DNA of 23,327 nucleotides from an uncultured Clostridia bacterium (GTDB taxonomy: Bacteria; Bacillota; Clostridia; Oscillospirales; Acutalibacteraceae), in contig CAMOWP010000006.1 of NCBI GenBank assembly GCA_946628455.1, positions 1 through 23,327 on the forward strand, given 5' to 3'. The first letter of the stretch is position 1, and each line of letters starts with the position of its first letter. Position numbers and translations under genes: made by a program. This document shows, one piece after another, positions 12,965 to 20,844 of the stretch. Below the pieces are notes generated by a model. That model made no database searches. It saw nothing but the letters and a program-made list of their open reading frames with translations, and was not told the origin of the DNA.

Positions 12965-15739
12965 TTAAAGCTGAATTGTTACCTTGCTTCCGAGCTCCTC
13001 GGAAATATTGCGTTTTTTAACAATAATTTGCTTATCAATTTTATCCTTCAGGTTTTCAACGTGGGAAATAATTCCCACAAGCCTGTTCTCGCCCGTCATA
13101 CCGACAAGCACCTTAAGCGCCATTTGAAGGGATTCATCGTCAAGCGAGCCGAAGCCCTCGTCAATGAACATGGTGTCAAGGCGGATTCCGCCCGCAGAGC
13201 ACTGTATTTCGTCGGATAATCCGAGAGCAAGGGCAAGAGACGCCTTGAAGGATTCGCCGCCCGAAAGCGAGCTCACGCTTCTTGTTGTTGAATTGTAATG
13301 GTCAAGCACGTCGAGCTCAAGCCCTGTCTGGCTTTTGTTCTGCCCCGCTTCCTTTCTTCTGAGAAGCTCGTACTGGCTGCTTGTCATGGCGAGCAGGCGC
13401 TTGTTTGCCCTTTCGATTATTCTGTCAAAATACATCATCTGGACATACGTTTCAAGCTGAATTCTTTCTTTGCCGGAAATATTTCCGTTCAAGGTATTTG
13501 AAAGCGAGCTGAGCCAGCTGTATCTCGCCTCAATTTCAATAAGGCTTTTTGAGCTGCTCTTAACTCTTTCAAGGAGCTCAGAATTATTATCAATTCTTGA
13601 AATAAGCTCGGTTCTATTTTTATCAAGTTCGGCTTTAAGTAGCTCGCTTTTTTCCTTTTTTGCGTTAATCTCATTTATATCAAGCTCATCGGCGTTTTCA
13701 AGCGACTTTTCAATTCCCTTTTGCTTACCTTTTAAATCGGCAAGGGTGTTCCTGTTACTTTCGCTGAGCTTTTTAGCTTCTTCAAGCGCTTTTTCCATTT
13801 TTTCAAGCTCTGCCCTCTTCGCGCTGATTTCCTTTTGCGCTTCGGCTTTGCTCGGGAAGCGCAGCTGAGCTTTCAGCTTTTCTGCATAGCTTTTCTTTTC
13901 CTCGGTAAGGCTGTCAAGCGAAGCAAGCTTTGCCTTAATTTCGGACATATCGTTTTCAAGCTTTTTATTCGTTTCCTCAAGCTCGGCAAGTGATTTTTCA
14001 AGGAGCGCCTTTTCCTCGCTTTTCTTCTTTTCATTTTCAAGGAGCGCTTTCGTCTCTGCTCGTTTGTCCGAAAGCTCGCTCCTTGCGCCTGCAATTGCTG
14101 ACGGTAAAGAGTCAAAAGAAAAGCTGTCGAAGAGCTTTTTGGCGTTATTTTCAATTTCCGCTTTTTTCGCTTTCACATCTGAGAGCATACCGGACGCACT
14201 GTTTGAAACAGCCTTTGCTTTTTCATTTGCTTCATCAGCTCTGAGCTTTGCCGCTTTGACGTCGTTTTCAGTAGGCGCGTTCTGAGAAAGAGCGGCAGGC
14301 TTCGGATGAGACGGCGAGCCGCACACGGGGCACGGAGAGCCCTCTGCAAGCTGCTTTGCAAGAATTCCCGCCTGCTCGGCAAGAAACGCAGAATTTACAT
14401 TGTTATAATAATCAGCAAGCTCCCTTTGCTTTTCAAGCGCTGCAGTTAAGCTTTTTTGCTCAGCGGTGAGCCTGTTGTTACTCTTATTATAAGCATCAAG
14501 CAGTCTGTCAAGCTCCTCAACGGACGACAGCTTTGAAGCGTACTTTTCAAGCTCACTCTCAAGCTTAGCGGTTCTTTCACCCGCGTCCTTAAGCTCCGCG
14601 AGGCGTTTTTTGCTTTTTTCGTATTTTGAGGAGGCGTTTTTCGCTTTTATTTCAAGCTCAGCCTTCCTTTTTGCTTTTGCTTCCCTTTCGGCTGTTGTTT
14701 TTTCAAGGTCAGCAAGCGCCTTTTCAAGCTCGTCATAGCTCGGGAGAAGAAGCTCGAGCGCATTAATGCCTTTTGAAATGCCTTCCCTTTCAGGCTTCTT
14801 ATTCTCCTGAGCTTTCAGCTTTTCAGTGCTTTCTTTAAGCTCAAGCTCGGTTTTTTCTATTTCAGCTTTAGTCTTTTTGTAATCCTCTTTAAGCGCAAGC
14901 TGATTATTATATAGGTCAATAACGGAGCTCAGCTTTGTAAGAGCGCTTTCTGCCTCTTTAAAGCTTTCGTTAACCGAATCAAGCGCTTTGCTGTCTGCCT
15001 CAATAATTTCTTCGATAAGCTTTATTTCGTTTTCCGTCAGCATCTGACCCGACTGCGCTAAGGCAAGCTCAAGGCTAAGAGTATCCGTTTCAGCGCACTT
15101 TACCTGATTAACGTATTGCTGAATGCTCTTTTTTGAATCCTCCAACAGTCTGTAAGTGATTTTTGAATCCTCTTTGATAACACTCTGAAGCTCGCTGTAC
15201 GGGCTTGTTTTGAAAATCTGGCGGAAGATTTTAATTCGCTCATCAGTTTTGGCGTCAAGCAACTTCCTGAAATCGCCCTGAGCAATCATAGCTATCTGGG
15301 AAAACTGCTTTCTGTTGATTCCGAGAAGCGTTTCAATTTCAGATGTTACAGCCTTTGTTTTTGAAACTATTCTTCCGTCAGGCAAAAACAGCTCGGCGGA
15401 GGCGCTTTCCTTTGTTTCGCCGTCTCCGCGCTTGCTTTTGCGCATATATTCGGGGCTTCTGTTAACCTTGTACTCCTTGCCGCCGTATTCAAACACAAGC
15501 TCAACAAAGGTTTGAGTTTCGGGCTTTGCGTACTTTGAGCGGAAGGTGCTTGTTTCCCTCACATCGCCGCTTGCTTCGCCGAAAAGGGCGAAGGTGATGG
15601 CGTCGAATATTGTTGTTTTTCCCGCACCTGTGTCGCCCGTAATAAGATACAGTCCGCTTTTTCCGAGCAGGCTCAGGTCAAGCACAGCTTTATCTGCATA
15701 AGGTCCGAAGGCGGACATTGTTAATTTAGTCGGTCTCAT
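12965..15739 (-). CDS. sbcC: SbcC, ATPase subunit of the SbcCD nuclease
   Basis: This 924-residue SMC-like ATPase is the partner of SbcD (the bacterial Rad50). The complex opens DNA hairpins and trims blocked DNA ends. The Walker A motif GDTGAGKTTI lies near residues 34-43. Long Lys/Glu-rich coiled coils (about 180-450 and 490-730) flank the zinc hook CPVCGSPSHP near 470, where two molecules join through zinc. The ABC signature SLSGGESF is near 826 and Walker B MFIDEGFGSLD near 860. The coiled coils are rich in repeated AAG-CTT codons, which explains the many long open frames on the opposite strand. Start ATG 15739 overlaps the sbcD stop by four bases. Last gene of the pair, followed by a hairpin. 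Confidence 0.96.
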   Translation of the reverse strand: MRPTKLTMSAFGPYADKAVLDLSLLGKSGLYLITGDTGAGKTTIFDAITFALFGEASGDVRETSTFRSKYAKPETQTFVELVFEYGGKEYKVNRSPEYMRKSKRGDGETKESASAELFLPDGRIVSKTKAVTSEIETLLGINRKQFSQIAMIAQGDFRKLLDAKTDERIKIFRQIFKTSPYSELQSVIKEDSKITYRLLEDSKKSIQQYVNQVKCAETDTLSLELALAQSGQMLTENEIKLIEEIIEADSKALDSVNESFKEAESALTKLSSVIDLYNNQLALKEDYKKTKAEIEKTELELKESTEKLKAQENKKPEREGISKGINALELLLPSYDELEKALADLEKTTAEREAKAKRKAELEIKAKNASSKYEKSKKRLAELKDAGERTAKLESELEKYASKLSSVEELDRLLDAYNKSNNRLTAEQKSLTAALEKQRELADYYNNVNSAFLAEQAGILAKQLAEGSPCPVCGSPSHPKPAALSQNAPTENDVKAAKLRADEANEKAKAVSNSASGMLSDVKAKKAEIENNAKKLFDSFSFDSLPSAIAGARSELSDKRAETKALLENEKKKSEEKALLEKSLAELEETNKKLENDMSEIKAKLASLDSLTEEKKSYAEKLKAQLRFPSKAEAQKEISAKRAELEKMEKALEEAKKLSESNRNTLADLKGKQKGIEKSLENADELDINEINAKKEKSELLKAELDKNRTELISRIDNNSELLERVKSSSKSLIEIEARYSWLSSLSNTLNGNISGKERIQLETYVQMMYFDRIIERANKRLLAMTSSQYELLRRKEAGQNKSQTGLELDVLDHYNSTTRSVSSLSGGESFKASLALALGLSDEIQCSAGGIRLDTMFIDEGFGSLDDESLQMALKVLVGMTGENRLVGIISHVENLKDKIDKQIIVKKRNISEELGSKVTIQL

Positions 15740-16872
15740 TCCTCACACCCCCAAACCTTTTCAATCTGTTCGTTTACGTAGCTCAGCTGATTTTCATCAA
15801 GCGGCTTTCCGTTTTGCTTTTCATACAACTCGTTAACGAGGTCAATCGGAAGAAGCTCCTCAATGCTCTTGTCGGCGTCGATTACGGAATTAGTTCTTGT
15901 TCTGACGTTATCGTAATCAAGCTTCATAATCTTATGATAAACAGTTCTCAGCCTGCTTATTGCGTCAAGGATATCCTCTTCATCCGTTAAGGTTATATGA
16001 TAATAATCCTCAAGATTAAGGCTTTCATAAAACGCCTTTGACATAAGCGTTTCATAGCTTCCCTTAATTTCAATCATATCGTATTTCGGAATAAGCGGAA
16101 CCGTTCTGATTTCAGCCTTCCCCTTCTCCTCCATTTCTACAATAGTTACGGACTTTTTATGATTTGCTTCGGAAAAGGAATATTTAAGCGGAGAGCCTGC
16201 GTAGCGGACCGTCTGCTTAGTTATATGCTGAGGCGAATGGATATGCCCGAGCGCAACGTAATCAAAGCAATCAAAAACAGCTGCGTCGATATTATCGCTT
16301 CCGCCTACGGAGATTTCCTCGCTGTCGCAGGTTTTTGCTCCCGTTACAAACTGGTGTGTTACAAGTATATTTCTTTTGTCGGCGGAAATATTCATATTTT
16401 TAACGGCAACGCTTACGGCGTCGTTATAGCTTGTAATTTCCTCGTCAGGGAAAGCCGCGCGAACGTGAGCAGGCTTAACAAACGGCAGCATATAAACGTT
16501 AACGCTGCCGAATTTATCCTTAAGCTCAAACGGTTTCACCTCTCCGTTATAGGCGCGTGAAATGTGAATTCCCACGTTATCAATTATATCAGAGGCGAAG
16601 GAAAGCCTCTCGGCGCTGTCATGATTTCCGCTTATGATAAACGTTTCAATTTTTCTTGAAGCAATGTCGCTGAGGAGCTTGCCGAACAGCTCAACCGCCT
16701 CGATTGACGGGTTTGATTTGTCGTACACATCGCCTGCTATAATTATTGCGTCAGGCTTTTCCTCATCGATAATATTCAGGATTTTCAGCAGAATAAATTT
16801 CTGGTCCTCAATCATTGAGAATTCGTTCACCCTCTTGCCGAGGTGCAAATCAGCTAAATGTACAAATTTCAT
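15736..16872 (-). CDS. sbcD: SbcD, exonuclease subunit of SbcCD
   Basis: This 378-residue calcineurin-like phosphoesterase is the Mre11-type nuclease of the complex. All metal-binding motifs are present in order: HLADLHLGK (residues 4-12), IIAGDVYDKSNPS, IISGNHDSAERL, TSYNDAVS further on, LVTHQFV, and YVALGHIHSPQ. It cuts double-strand ends and hairpin tips with Mn2+. Length is normal. GGTGAT lies before the ATG, and an extended -10 (TGCTATAAT) is found about 25 bases upstream. sbcD is first in the operon and overlaps sbcC by four bases. Confidence 0.96.
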   Translation of the reverse strand: MKFVHLADLHLGKRVNEFSMIEDQKFILLKILNIIDEEKPDAIIIAGDVYDKSNPSIEAVELFGKLLSDIASRKIETFIISGNHDSAERLSFASDIIDNVGIHISRAYNGEVKPFELKDKFGSVNVYMLPFVKPAHVRAAFPDEEITSYNDAVSVAVKNMNISADKRNILVTHQFVTGAKTCDSEEISVGGSDNIDAAVFDCFDYVALGHIHSPQHITKQTVRYAGSPLKYSFSEANHKKSVTIVEMEEKGKAEIRTVPLIPKYDMIEIKGSYETLMSKAFYESLNLEDYYHITLTDEEDILDAISRLRTVYHKIMKLDYDNVRTRTNSVIDADKSIEELLPIDLVNELYEKQNGKPLDENQLSYVNEQIEKVWGCEE

Positions 16873-16894
16873 ATAATCACCAATCCTTGAAACT

Positions 16895-16903
16895 ATTATA
16901 GCA
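16895..16903 (-). promoter_or_regulatory. Extended -10 promoter of sbcDC
   Basis: On the minus strand TGC followed by TATAAT (16900-16895) is a perfect extended -10 box. No convincing -35 lies 16-18 bases upstream, which fits promoters that rely on the TG extension. Confidence 0.6.
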
Positions 16904-16971
16904 CAAATAATACGGCATTACATCATATTTTAAATAAAAATCCCCGACCGCGAAAGGGCGCATATCAAGAA

Positions 16972-17004
16972 AAGCCTTTCCCTAAAGGGTAAAGGCTTGT
17001 TTTT
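16972..17004. terminator. Terminator after fucI
   Basis: AAGCCTTTCCC and GGGTAAAGGCTT (one bulged T) form a stem with loop TAAA. On the minus strand it is followed by TTTTCTT, on the plus strand by GTTTTTATT. It ends the fuc operon about 45 bases after the fucI stop and could also work in the other direction. Confidence 0.82.
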
Positions 17005-17045
17005 ATTAAATTCTTTATAAATGACGCCCCATGGGCTCCTGGTGA

Positions 17046-18830
17046 TTATTTATATAATGGACCGTAGGTTGCGCAAGCGCGGTAATCTGCGGACTGAGTA
17101 TCCTGTGTTCCGAAGGCTGACCATGAATGCGGTCTGAATATTCTGCCCTCTTCAACGTTATGCATATTAACGGGAATGCGGAGCATTGAAGCAAGCGTTA
17201 TAAGGTCGGCGCCGATATGGCCGTATACCGTAACCCCGTGATTTGCACCCCAGTTTGCCATAACCGAATAAACATCCTTGAACGCACCTTTGCCTGTAAG
17301 ATTAGGAACGAACCAGGTTGTAGGCCAGGTCGGGTCGGTACGCTTATCGATAACGGTGTGAATCTCGTCGGGAAGGTCAACCGTATAGCCCTCTGCAAGC
17401 TGAAGAACAGGGCCGATTCCATCAACAACGTTAACTCTGAGCATTGTTACGGGCATCTCCGCTCTGCAGCGGAAATGGCTAGAGAAGCCGCCGCCGCGGA
17501 AATACTCATAATTTGCGCGACACCAGTCGGTTGCGTCAAGGCAAGCCTTGATATCGTCCTGAGTCATTTCCCAGAACGGCTTCATACATCCTTCGCCCTT
17601 TGCATTTTTGCAAGCGCCGCTTCCGTCAAGCGCAGTTGCGCCCGAATTGATGAGGTGAATAAAGCCGTCCTTAGCCTTACCGCTCGGCTTTATACCCGTT
17701 ACTCTTTCACATGCCTCGGGGCTCCAGTAGGTGCGCACGTCGTGGAAGCACGGAGCCGAGCCTGAGACTAGCGTTCCGAGCATCATAGCAACGCCGTTTA
17801 AGGTATCGTTTTCAGTTGCAAACGGAGTCGGCTGCTTCGGTCCGTTCCAGTCAAACGAGCTTGCCATAATTGCTTCTGTAAAGTCAGCGTTCGGAAGCCA
17901 GTCCGTCCACTGTCTCTGACCCTGAAAGCCGCCTGCAACGGCGTTCTTGCCGAGCGCCTCTTCGTGCCAGCCAAGCTCGTCAAGCTTTTTATTTCCGTAA
18001 AGAATATCACGCATAACGATAGTCATTTTTGCGATGAATTCCCAGTCTTTATCAGGAGAAACTACCTTTGATTTTGTTATAATTTCAGGCAGGCTCTTGC
18101 CCGAATTACAATCAAATCCCTCCTTGCAGTTTTCCTTTATCCAGGAAAGTGCCTTTTCGTATTCGCTTTTATCGTAAATCTCAAGGGTTATTCTGCGGAT
18201 GATTTCAGTCATATCAACCCACTCGGCGCGGATTCCGAAATATTTCTGAAACATATCCGCATTGCAGAAGCTGCCCGCAATACCCATAGCTATTCCGCCG
18301 AAATTAACATACGACTTATTTTTCATCCAGCCAACGCTAACAGCGCAATGAGCAAAACGTATAATCTTTTCGGCAACGTCCTCGGGAATCTCCGAATCCG
18401 TAATGTCCTTAACGTCGCGTCCGTAAATTGAAAATGCAGGAAGTCCCTTCTGGGCATATGCCGCCATAACCGCGGCAAGGTAAACTGCACCCGGGCGCTC
18501 TGTTCCGTTAAAGCCCCAGACCGCCTTGATTGTATTCGGGTCCATATCGAAGGTTTCCGAGCCGTAGCACCAGCACGGTGTTACCGAAAGAGTTGCAACA
18601 ACGTTTTCAGTTGAAAACTGCTCAGCGCATTTTGCAGCCTCAGCGCCTCCGCCGATTGTCGTATCGCTGATAATGCACTGAACGGGAGTTCCGTCAGGAT
18701 ACTTTATATTCGTTTCAATTAGCTCTTTTGCAGCCTGAGCCATTCCCATTGTCTGATTTTCAAGACTTTCGCGAACGCCGCCCCAGCGTCCGTCAATAAC
18801 AGGTCTTATGCCGATTTTAGGATACAACAT
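17046..18830 (-). CDS. fucI: L-fucose isomerase
   Basis: This 594-residue protein converts L-fucose to L-fuculose with Mn2+ in the cytoplasm, the first step of the phosphorylating fucose pathway. Strong family patterns: PKIGIRPVIDGRWGGVRESL at the start, AVAGGFQGQRQWTD, EAIMASSFDWNG, FATENDTLNGVAMM and VRTYWSPEACERVTG. The Glu and Asp within these central motifs and a His near the end are expected metal ligands from family knowledge. Length matches the E. coli enzyme (591). The ATG at 18830 was chosen because GGAGG lies 8 bases upstream; the frame could start five codons earlier at TTG, but that codon overlaps the ribosome site. It follows fucU by 18 bases. It may also accept D-arabinose, as other FucI do. 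Confidence 0.97.
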   Translation of the reverse strand: MLYPKIGIRPVIDGRWGGVRESLENQTMGMAQAAKELIETNIKYPDGTPVQCIISDTTIGGGAEAAKCAEQFSTENVVATLSVTPCWCYGSETFDMDPNTIKAVWGFNGTERPGAVYLAAVMAAYAQKGLPAFSIYGRDVKDITDSEIPEDVAEKIIRFAHCAVSVGWMKNKSYVNFGGIAMGIAGSFCNADMFQKYFGIRAEWVDMTEIIRRITLEIYDKSEYEKALSWIKENCKEGFDCNSGKSLPEIITKSKVVSPDKDWEFIAKMTIVMRDILYGNKKLDELGWHEEALGKNAVAGGFQGQRQWTDWLPNADFTEAIMASSFDWNGPKQPTPFATENDTLNGVAMMLGTLVSGSAPCFHDVRTYWSPEACERVTGIKPSGKAKDGFIHLINSGATALDGSGACKNAKGEGCMKPFWEMTQDDIKACLDATDWCRANYEYFRGGGFSSHFRCRAEMPVTMLRVNVVDGIGPVLQLAEGYTVDLPDEIHTVIDKRTDPTWPTTWFVPNLTGKGAFKDVYSVMANWGANHGVTVYGHIGADLITLASMLRIPVNMHNVEEGRIFRPHSWSAFGTQDTQSADYRACATYGPLYK

Positions 18831-18848
18831 TGCTTTTACCTCCAAATT

Positions 18849-19286
18849 TTACTTTACTACGCCCTTTTTGAGAAGGATATTTGCGTAAACTGCTTCCTCC
18901 CCTGTTGCAATAATCGCATAGGCATTTTTTGCTCTTTCATAAAACGCAAAGCGCTCCGTATATTCAACGGCGCAGTTGCCGTTTTCGTGCTTATTAAGAA
19001 TGCGGTCATACTCCTTCCAAATTTCAGGAGTAGGAACAGTATCTCCCTTGACAACCTCCATAAGCGCAACGGGCTTTTCCGAATAGGAATCAAGCGGAAT
19101 AAGCGCGAGAACAGCGTCAAGGATTTCGGGAACGCCGTTTCCGTCCGCCCTTATAACCTTCGCGTTTTTGCCAACGCTTTCGCAGGGAAAATTTCCGTCT
19201 GCAATAACTATTTCATCGCCGTGTCCCATTTCGCAAAGAACCTTGAGAAGCTCGGGCGAAATGATTTTCGGAATTCCTTTAAGCAT
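18849..19286 (-). CDS. fucU: L-fucose mutarotase (FucU/RbsD family)
   Basis: This 145-residue protein interconverts the alpha and beta forms of L-fucose, feeding FucI the anomer it uses. The RbsD/FucU pattern is plain: LKGIPKIISPELLKVLCEMG followed by HGDEIVIADGNFPCES, with the active-site His, and the C-terminal ERFAFYERAKNAYAIIATGE. E. coli FucU is 140 residues. A strong GGGGAGAG site precedes the ATG. First gene of the two-gene operon fucU-fucI; the reverse order is common in other bacteria. Promoter and a candidate operator lie directly upstream. Confidence 0.95.
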   Translation of the reverse strand: MLKGIPKIISPELLKVLCEMGHGDEIVIADGNFPCESVGKNAKVIRADGNGVPEILDAVLALIPLDSYSEKPVALMEVVKGDTVPTPEIWKEYDRILNKHENGNCAVEYTERFAFYERAKNAYAIIATGEEAVYANILLKKGVVK

Positions 19287-19313
19287 AAATCTCTCCCCTT
19301 AATATTATTTCAA

Positions 19314-19335
19314 TTACATATTACCACATATGTAA
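19314..19335. promoter_or_regulatory. Candidate operator: 8-bp inverted repeat over the fuc -10 box
   Basis: TTACATAT and ATATGTAA are perfect inverted arms separated by six bases. The repeat covers the -10 box and part of the spacer, the classic place for a repressor. Size and symmetry would suit a dimeric repressor such as a GntR- or LacI-type protein; no regulator gene is adjacent. Confidence 0.6.
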
Positions 19336-19346
19336 ACTTATATCAA
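19318..19346 (-). promoter_or_regulatory. Promoter of fucU-fucI
   Basis: TTGATA (19346-19341), a 17-base spacer and TAATAT (19323-19318) on the minus strand, 30 bases before the fucU start. The predicted leader is about 25 bases. Confidence 0.7.
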
Positions 19347-19527
19347 CAGAAGCGGAAAAATATCACTATATAATATCCCTGTTACATACAATAAATCCGT
19401 AAGCATTATATTTGTTTCTCCAATTTGATTAAACTGTAAAACAATATTATCACAAACAGTAGAATTTGGCAAACTTTATAGCTGAATACATCCGCTTTAA
19501 AACAATCTGCGTATTCAAACGAAAACA

Positions 19528-19560
19528 AAACTGACGCCCTTTGAACAAGGAGGTCAGTTT
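19528..19560 (-). terminator. Hairpin, possible terminator of the nucleosidase-like gene
   Basis: AAACTGAC (19528-19535) pairs with GTCAGTTT (19553-19560), with an inner CCTT/AAGG stem. On the minus strand it is followed by TGTTTTCG, so it can stop transcripts from the nucleosidase-like gene, about 108 bases after its stop. On the plus strand the right arm contains AAGGAGGT, a perfect Shine-Dalgarno. Confidence 0.6.
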
Positions 19561-19561
19561 G

Positions 19562-19672
19562 TTGCTTAAAACTCAGTATTCCGCGCCAAGCCGCCTTTTG
19601 TGCTGTCCGCTCAATCCGCGTCAGTTCATAACGTCTCAGGCTCTTCGGGATTTGATTTTTAGCAGGGGTTAA
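19562..19672 (+). other. Possible tiny ORF (36 codons) behind a hairpin-buried ribosome site
   Basis: A TTG at 19562 follows AAGGAGGT at 8 bases and opens a frame to TAA at 19670-19672 (opening LLKTQYSAPSRLLCCPLNPR). The stop overlaps the end of the convergent nucleosidase-like gene. No promoter is evident and the ribosome site is in a hairpin arm, so coding status is doubtful. Confidence 0.18.
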
Positions 19673-20430
19673 TCAAAAGGCAGGTAGTTTTCATAAAGAA
19701 ACTTTGCAAAGTTTGAGCTTGTGTAGGCTGCGAATTTCTGATACTGGTCGCTCTTTTGAGCATCTGCATAATCGCATATGCTTTTAATTACTATTGCCTT
19801 TGGCTTGGGCTGAGAGGAGTTTTCAGCGGCATAAAAAACGCTGTAGGATTCCATATCAAGCCCTGCTGTTTTCGGGAAAAGAGAGTGAATTTGCTTGTTT
19901 ACAACATCGCGGTTTGCAACAACGCTGTTTCCGCAAGCCATAGGCCCGATATGAACGTGGAACTCGTTATCGGCGCTGTGCTGAAGGTCTTTAATTATAT
20001 TCAGAATTTCACCGTCCAGCTCAAGCGCTATAGGGCGCGGCACAAAGCCGATATCGCCGAAGGTTATGTCTGCGTTTTCGGCGCTTACAAACTTACCCGA
20101 GGCGTAGTTCCAGATTATATCGGGAACAATAACGTCGCCGTAAATCTGATCCGCTCCGATTCCCGCGGCAATTCCCGTCATAATAAGATAGCGAGGTCTG
20201 AAAATATCAATAAGCTTTGACGCAAGGTGCGAAGCGGCGGTCATTCCCATTTCACGCTGTCTTGCGGCAATAACCTTTCTTTTTACTCCGTCTCTGACGA
20301 AAGAGGCTTCAAAGTATGCCTGACTGTCATCAGGAAGCTTGATTTTCTTCCAGTCATCATAAAGCCTTTTAACGCTCGCTTCCTCAACATCAACAGCAGT
20401 TATTATTGCAACATCGTAATTGTAATTCAC
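19669..20430 (-). CDS. MTA/SAH nucleosidase-like phosphorylase-superfamily protein
   Basis: This 253-residue PNP/UDP-phosphorylase-fold protein is close to 5'-methylthioadenosine/S-adenosylhomocysteine nucleosidases but belongs to the more divergent branch often found alone or fused to signalling or defence modules. Expected catalytic residues are present: Glu in AVDVEEASV, Met-Glu in LDMESYSVFYAA, and Asp in SICDYAD. TGIAAGIG marks the ribose/base pocket. The start is GTG at 20430: GGAGAG lies before it, and the -10 box ends where an upstream ATG (20460) would begin, leaving that ATG no leader. It would cleave an adenine nucleoside in the cytoplasm; the substrate is uncertain. It has its own promoter and no operon partner. 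The tRNA-Thr repeat block lies upstream and the fuc genes downstream. Confidence 0.82.
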   Translation of the reverse strand: MNYNYDVAIITAVDVEEASVKRLYDDWKKIKLPDDSQAYFEASFVRDGVKRKVIAARQREMGMTAASHLASKLIDIFRPRYLIMTGIAAGIGADQIYGDVIVPDIIWNYASGKFVSAENADITFGDIGFVPRPIALELDGEILNIIKDLQHSADNEFHVHIGPMACGNSVVANRDVVNKQIHSLFPKTAGLDMESYSVFYAAENSSQPKPKAIVIKSICDYADAQKSDQYQKFAAYTSSNFAKFLYENYLPFD

Positions 20431-20458
20431 AGGCTCTCTCCAAAATATTATTTTATTC

Positions 20459-20487
20459 ATTGTAACACAATACGTTAACTATTGCAA
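20459..20487 (-). promoter_or_regulatory. Promoter of the nucleosidase-like gene
   Basis: TTGCAA (20487-20482), a 17-base spacer and TACAAT (20464-20459) on the minus strand. Transcription would start near 20452, placing the GTG start about 22 bases downstream. Confidence 0.65.
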
Positions 20488-20673
20488 ATGCAAGCCTATA
20501 ACAGAGTTGACTACCGCACTCATTTCCATCATAATTATATCATTCAGGAGAATAATCTGTAATATAACTGAGCATTACTGTTCTGTTCAGATAATTATGC
20601 TATTTACAATTCTCTTCTAAATCCGTTAATAGCATATTGTTTTAGTTCTTCATTTGGAATCCATTCTCTGTCG
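20488..20673. other. AT-rich gap without recognisable gene
   Basis: I see no coding frame, RNA gene or strong hairpin here. It separates the nucleosidase-like promoter from the tRNA-Thr repeat block. Confidence 0.5.
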
Positions 20674-20696
20674 TCACTCCATATGTTTCTCCTCTC
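20674..20696 (-). repeat. 23-base dispersed repeat, inverted copy
   Basis: The minus strand reads GAGAGGAGAAACATA, then TGGAGTGA. The same 23 bases occur on the plus strand at 21118-21140 with one change (T to C). In this copy the sequence contains a ribosome site, ATG, one Glu codon and a stop (ATG GAG TGA). It directly abuts the hairpin at 20696-20722, just as the other copy abuts a hairpin. Confidence 0.85.
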
Positions 20697-20722
20697 CCCA
20701 TAAAGCCAAAGGCTTTATGGGG
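20696..20722. repeat. Perfect 12-bp hairpin with 3-base loop
   Basis: CCCCATAAAGCC, loop AAA, GGCTTTATGGGG. It has no T-run on the plus strand (GACC follows). It marks the left edge of the repeat block. Confidence 0.85.
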
Positions 20723-20735
20723 ACCCCGAATGATA

Positions 20736-20752
20736 TCGCCGGTTCGAGTCCG
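20736..20752 (+). repeat. Antisense T-arm fragment, copy 1
   Basis: TCGCCGGTTCGAGTCCG is identical to bases of the tRNA-Thr T-arm but on the opposite strand to the tRNA gene. It is repeated at 20931-20947. Confidence 0.85.
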
Positions 20753-20768
20753 AAATCATATTGAAAGC

Positions 20769-20797
20769 AAAACAGACACCGAAAAGGTGTCTGTTTT
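20769..20797. terminator. Terminator hairpin next to a tRNA 3' fragment
   Basis: A perfect 12-bp stem AAAACAGACACC / GGTGTCTGTTTT with loop GAAAA. On the minus strand it follows the fragment 20802-20820 by four bases, in the same relation as the terminator of the intact tRNA. Confidence 0.8.
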
Positions 20798-20801
20798 ACT
20801 T

Positions 20802-20820
20802 TGGAGCTGGTGGCCGGACT
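20802..20820 (-). pseudogene. 3' fragment of tRNA-Thr
   Basis: The minus strand reads AGTCCGGCCACCAGCTCCA, identical to the last 19 bases of the intact tRNA-Thr including CCA. The rest of the tRNA is absent; the sequence turns to AAAGTC immediately upstream. Confidence 0.85.
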
Positions 20821-20844
20821 TTAAAAATTTGAGCGACGCACAAC

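Larger units (their letters stand above)
19406..19672 (-). other. Startless 88-codon open frame in the fucU upstream gap
   Basis: The gap 19287-19668 holds the fuc promoter and then this stretch. On the minus strand one frame is open from just after TGA (19675-19673) to TAA (19408-19406). The frame would read KNQIPKSLRRYELTRIERTA and later SVLFSFEYADCFKADVFSYK, then a hydrophobic run. No ATG, GTG or TTG start with a ribosome site lies at its head. Bases about 19580-19660 are clearly more GC-rich than the rest of the gap. It may be a gene remnant, a conserved non-coding element, or chance. Confidence 0.35.

Noticed and set aside
13470..15515. Long plus-strand frames opposite sbcC
   Set aside because: They arise from the repetitive Lys/Glu codons of the coiled coil; translations are Ser/Leu/Phe-rich with no family resemblance.
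16905..16971. Possible small RNA or gene between sbcD and the fuc terminator
   Set aside because: Only AT-rich sequence with a short GC patch; no stable hairpin or frame.
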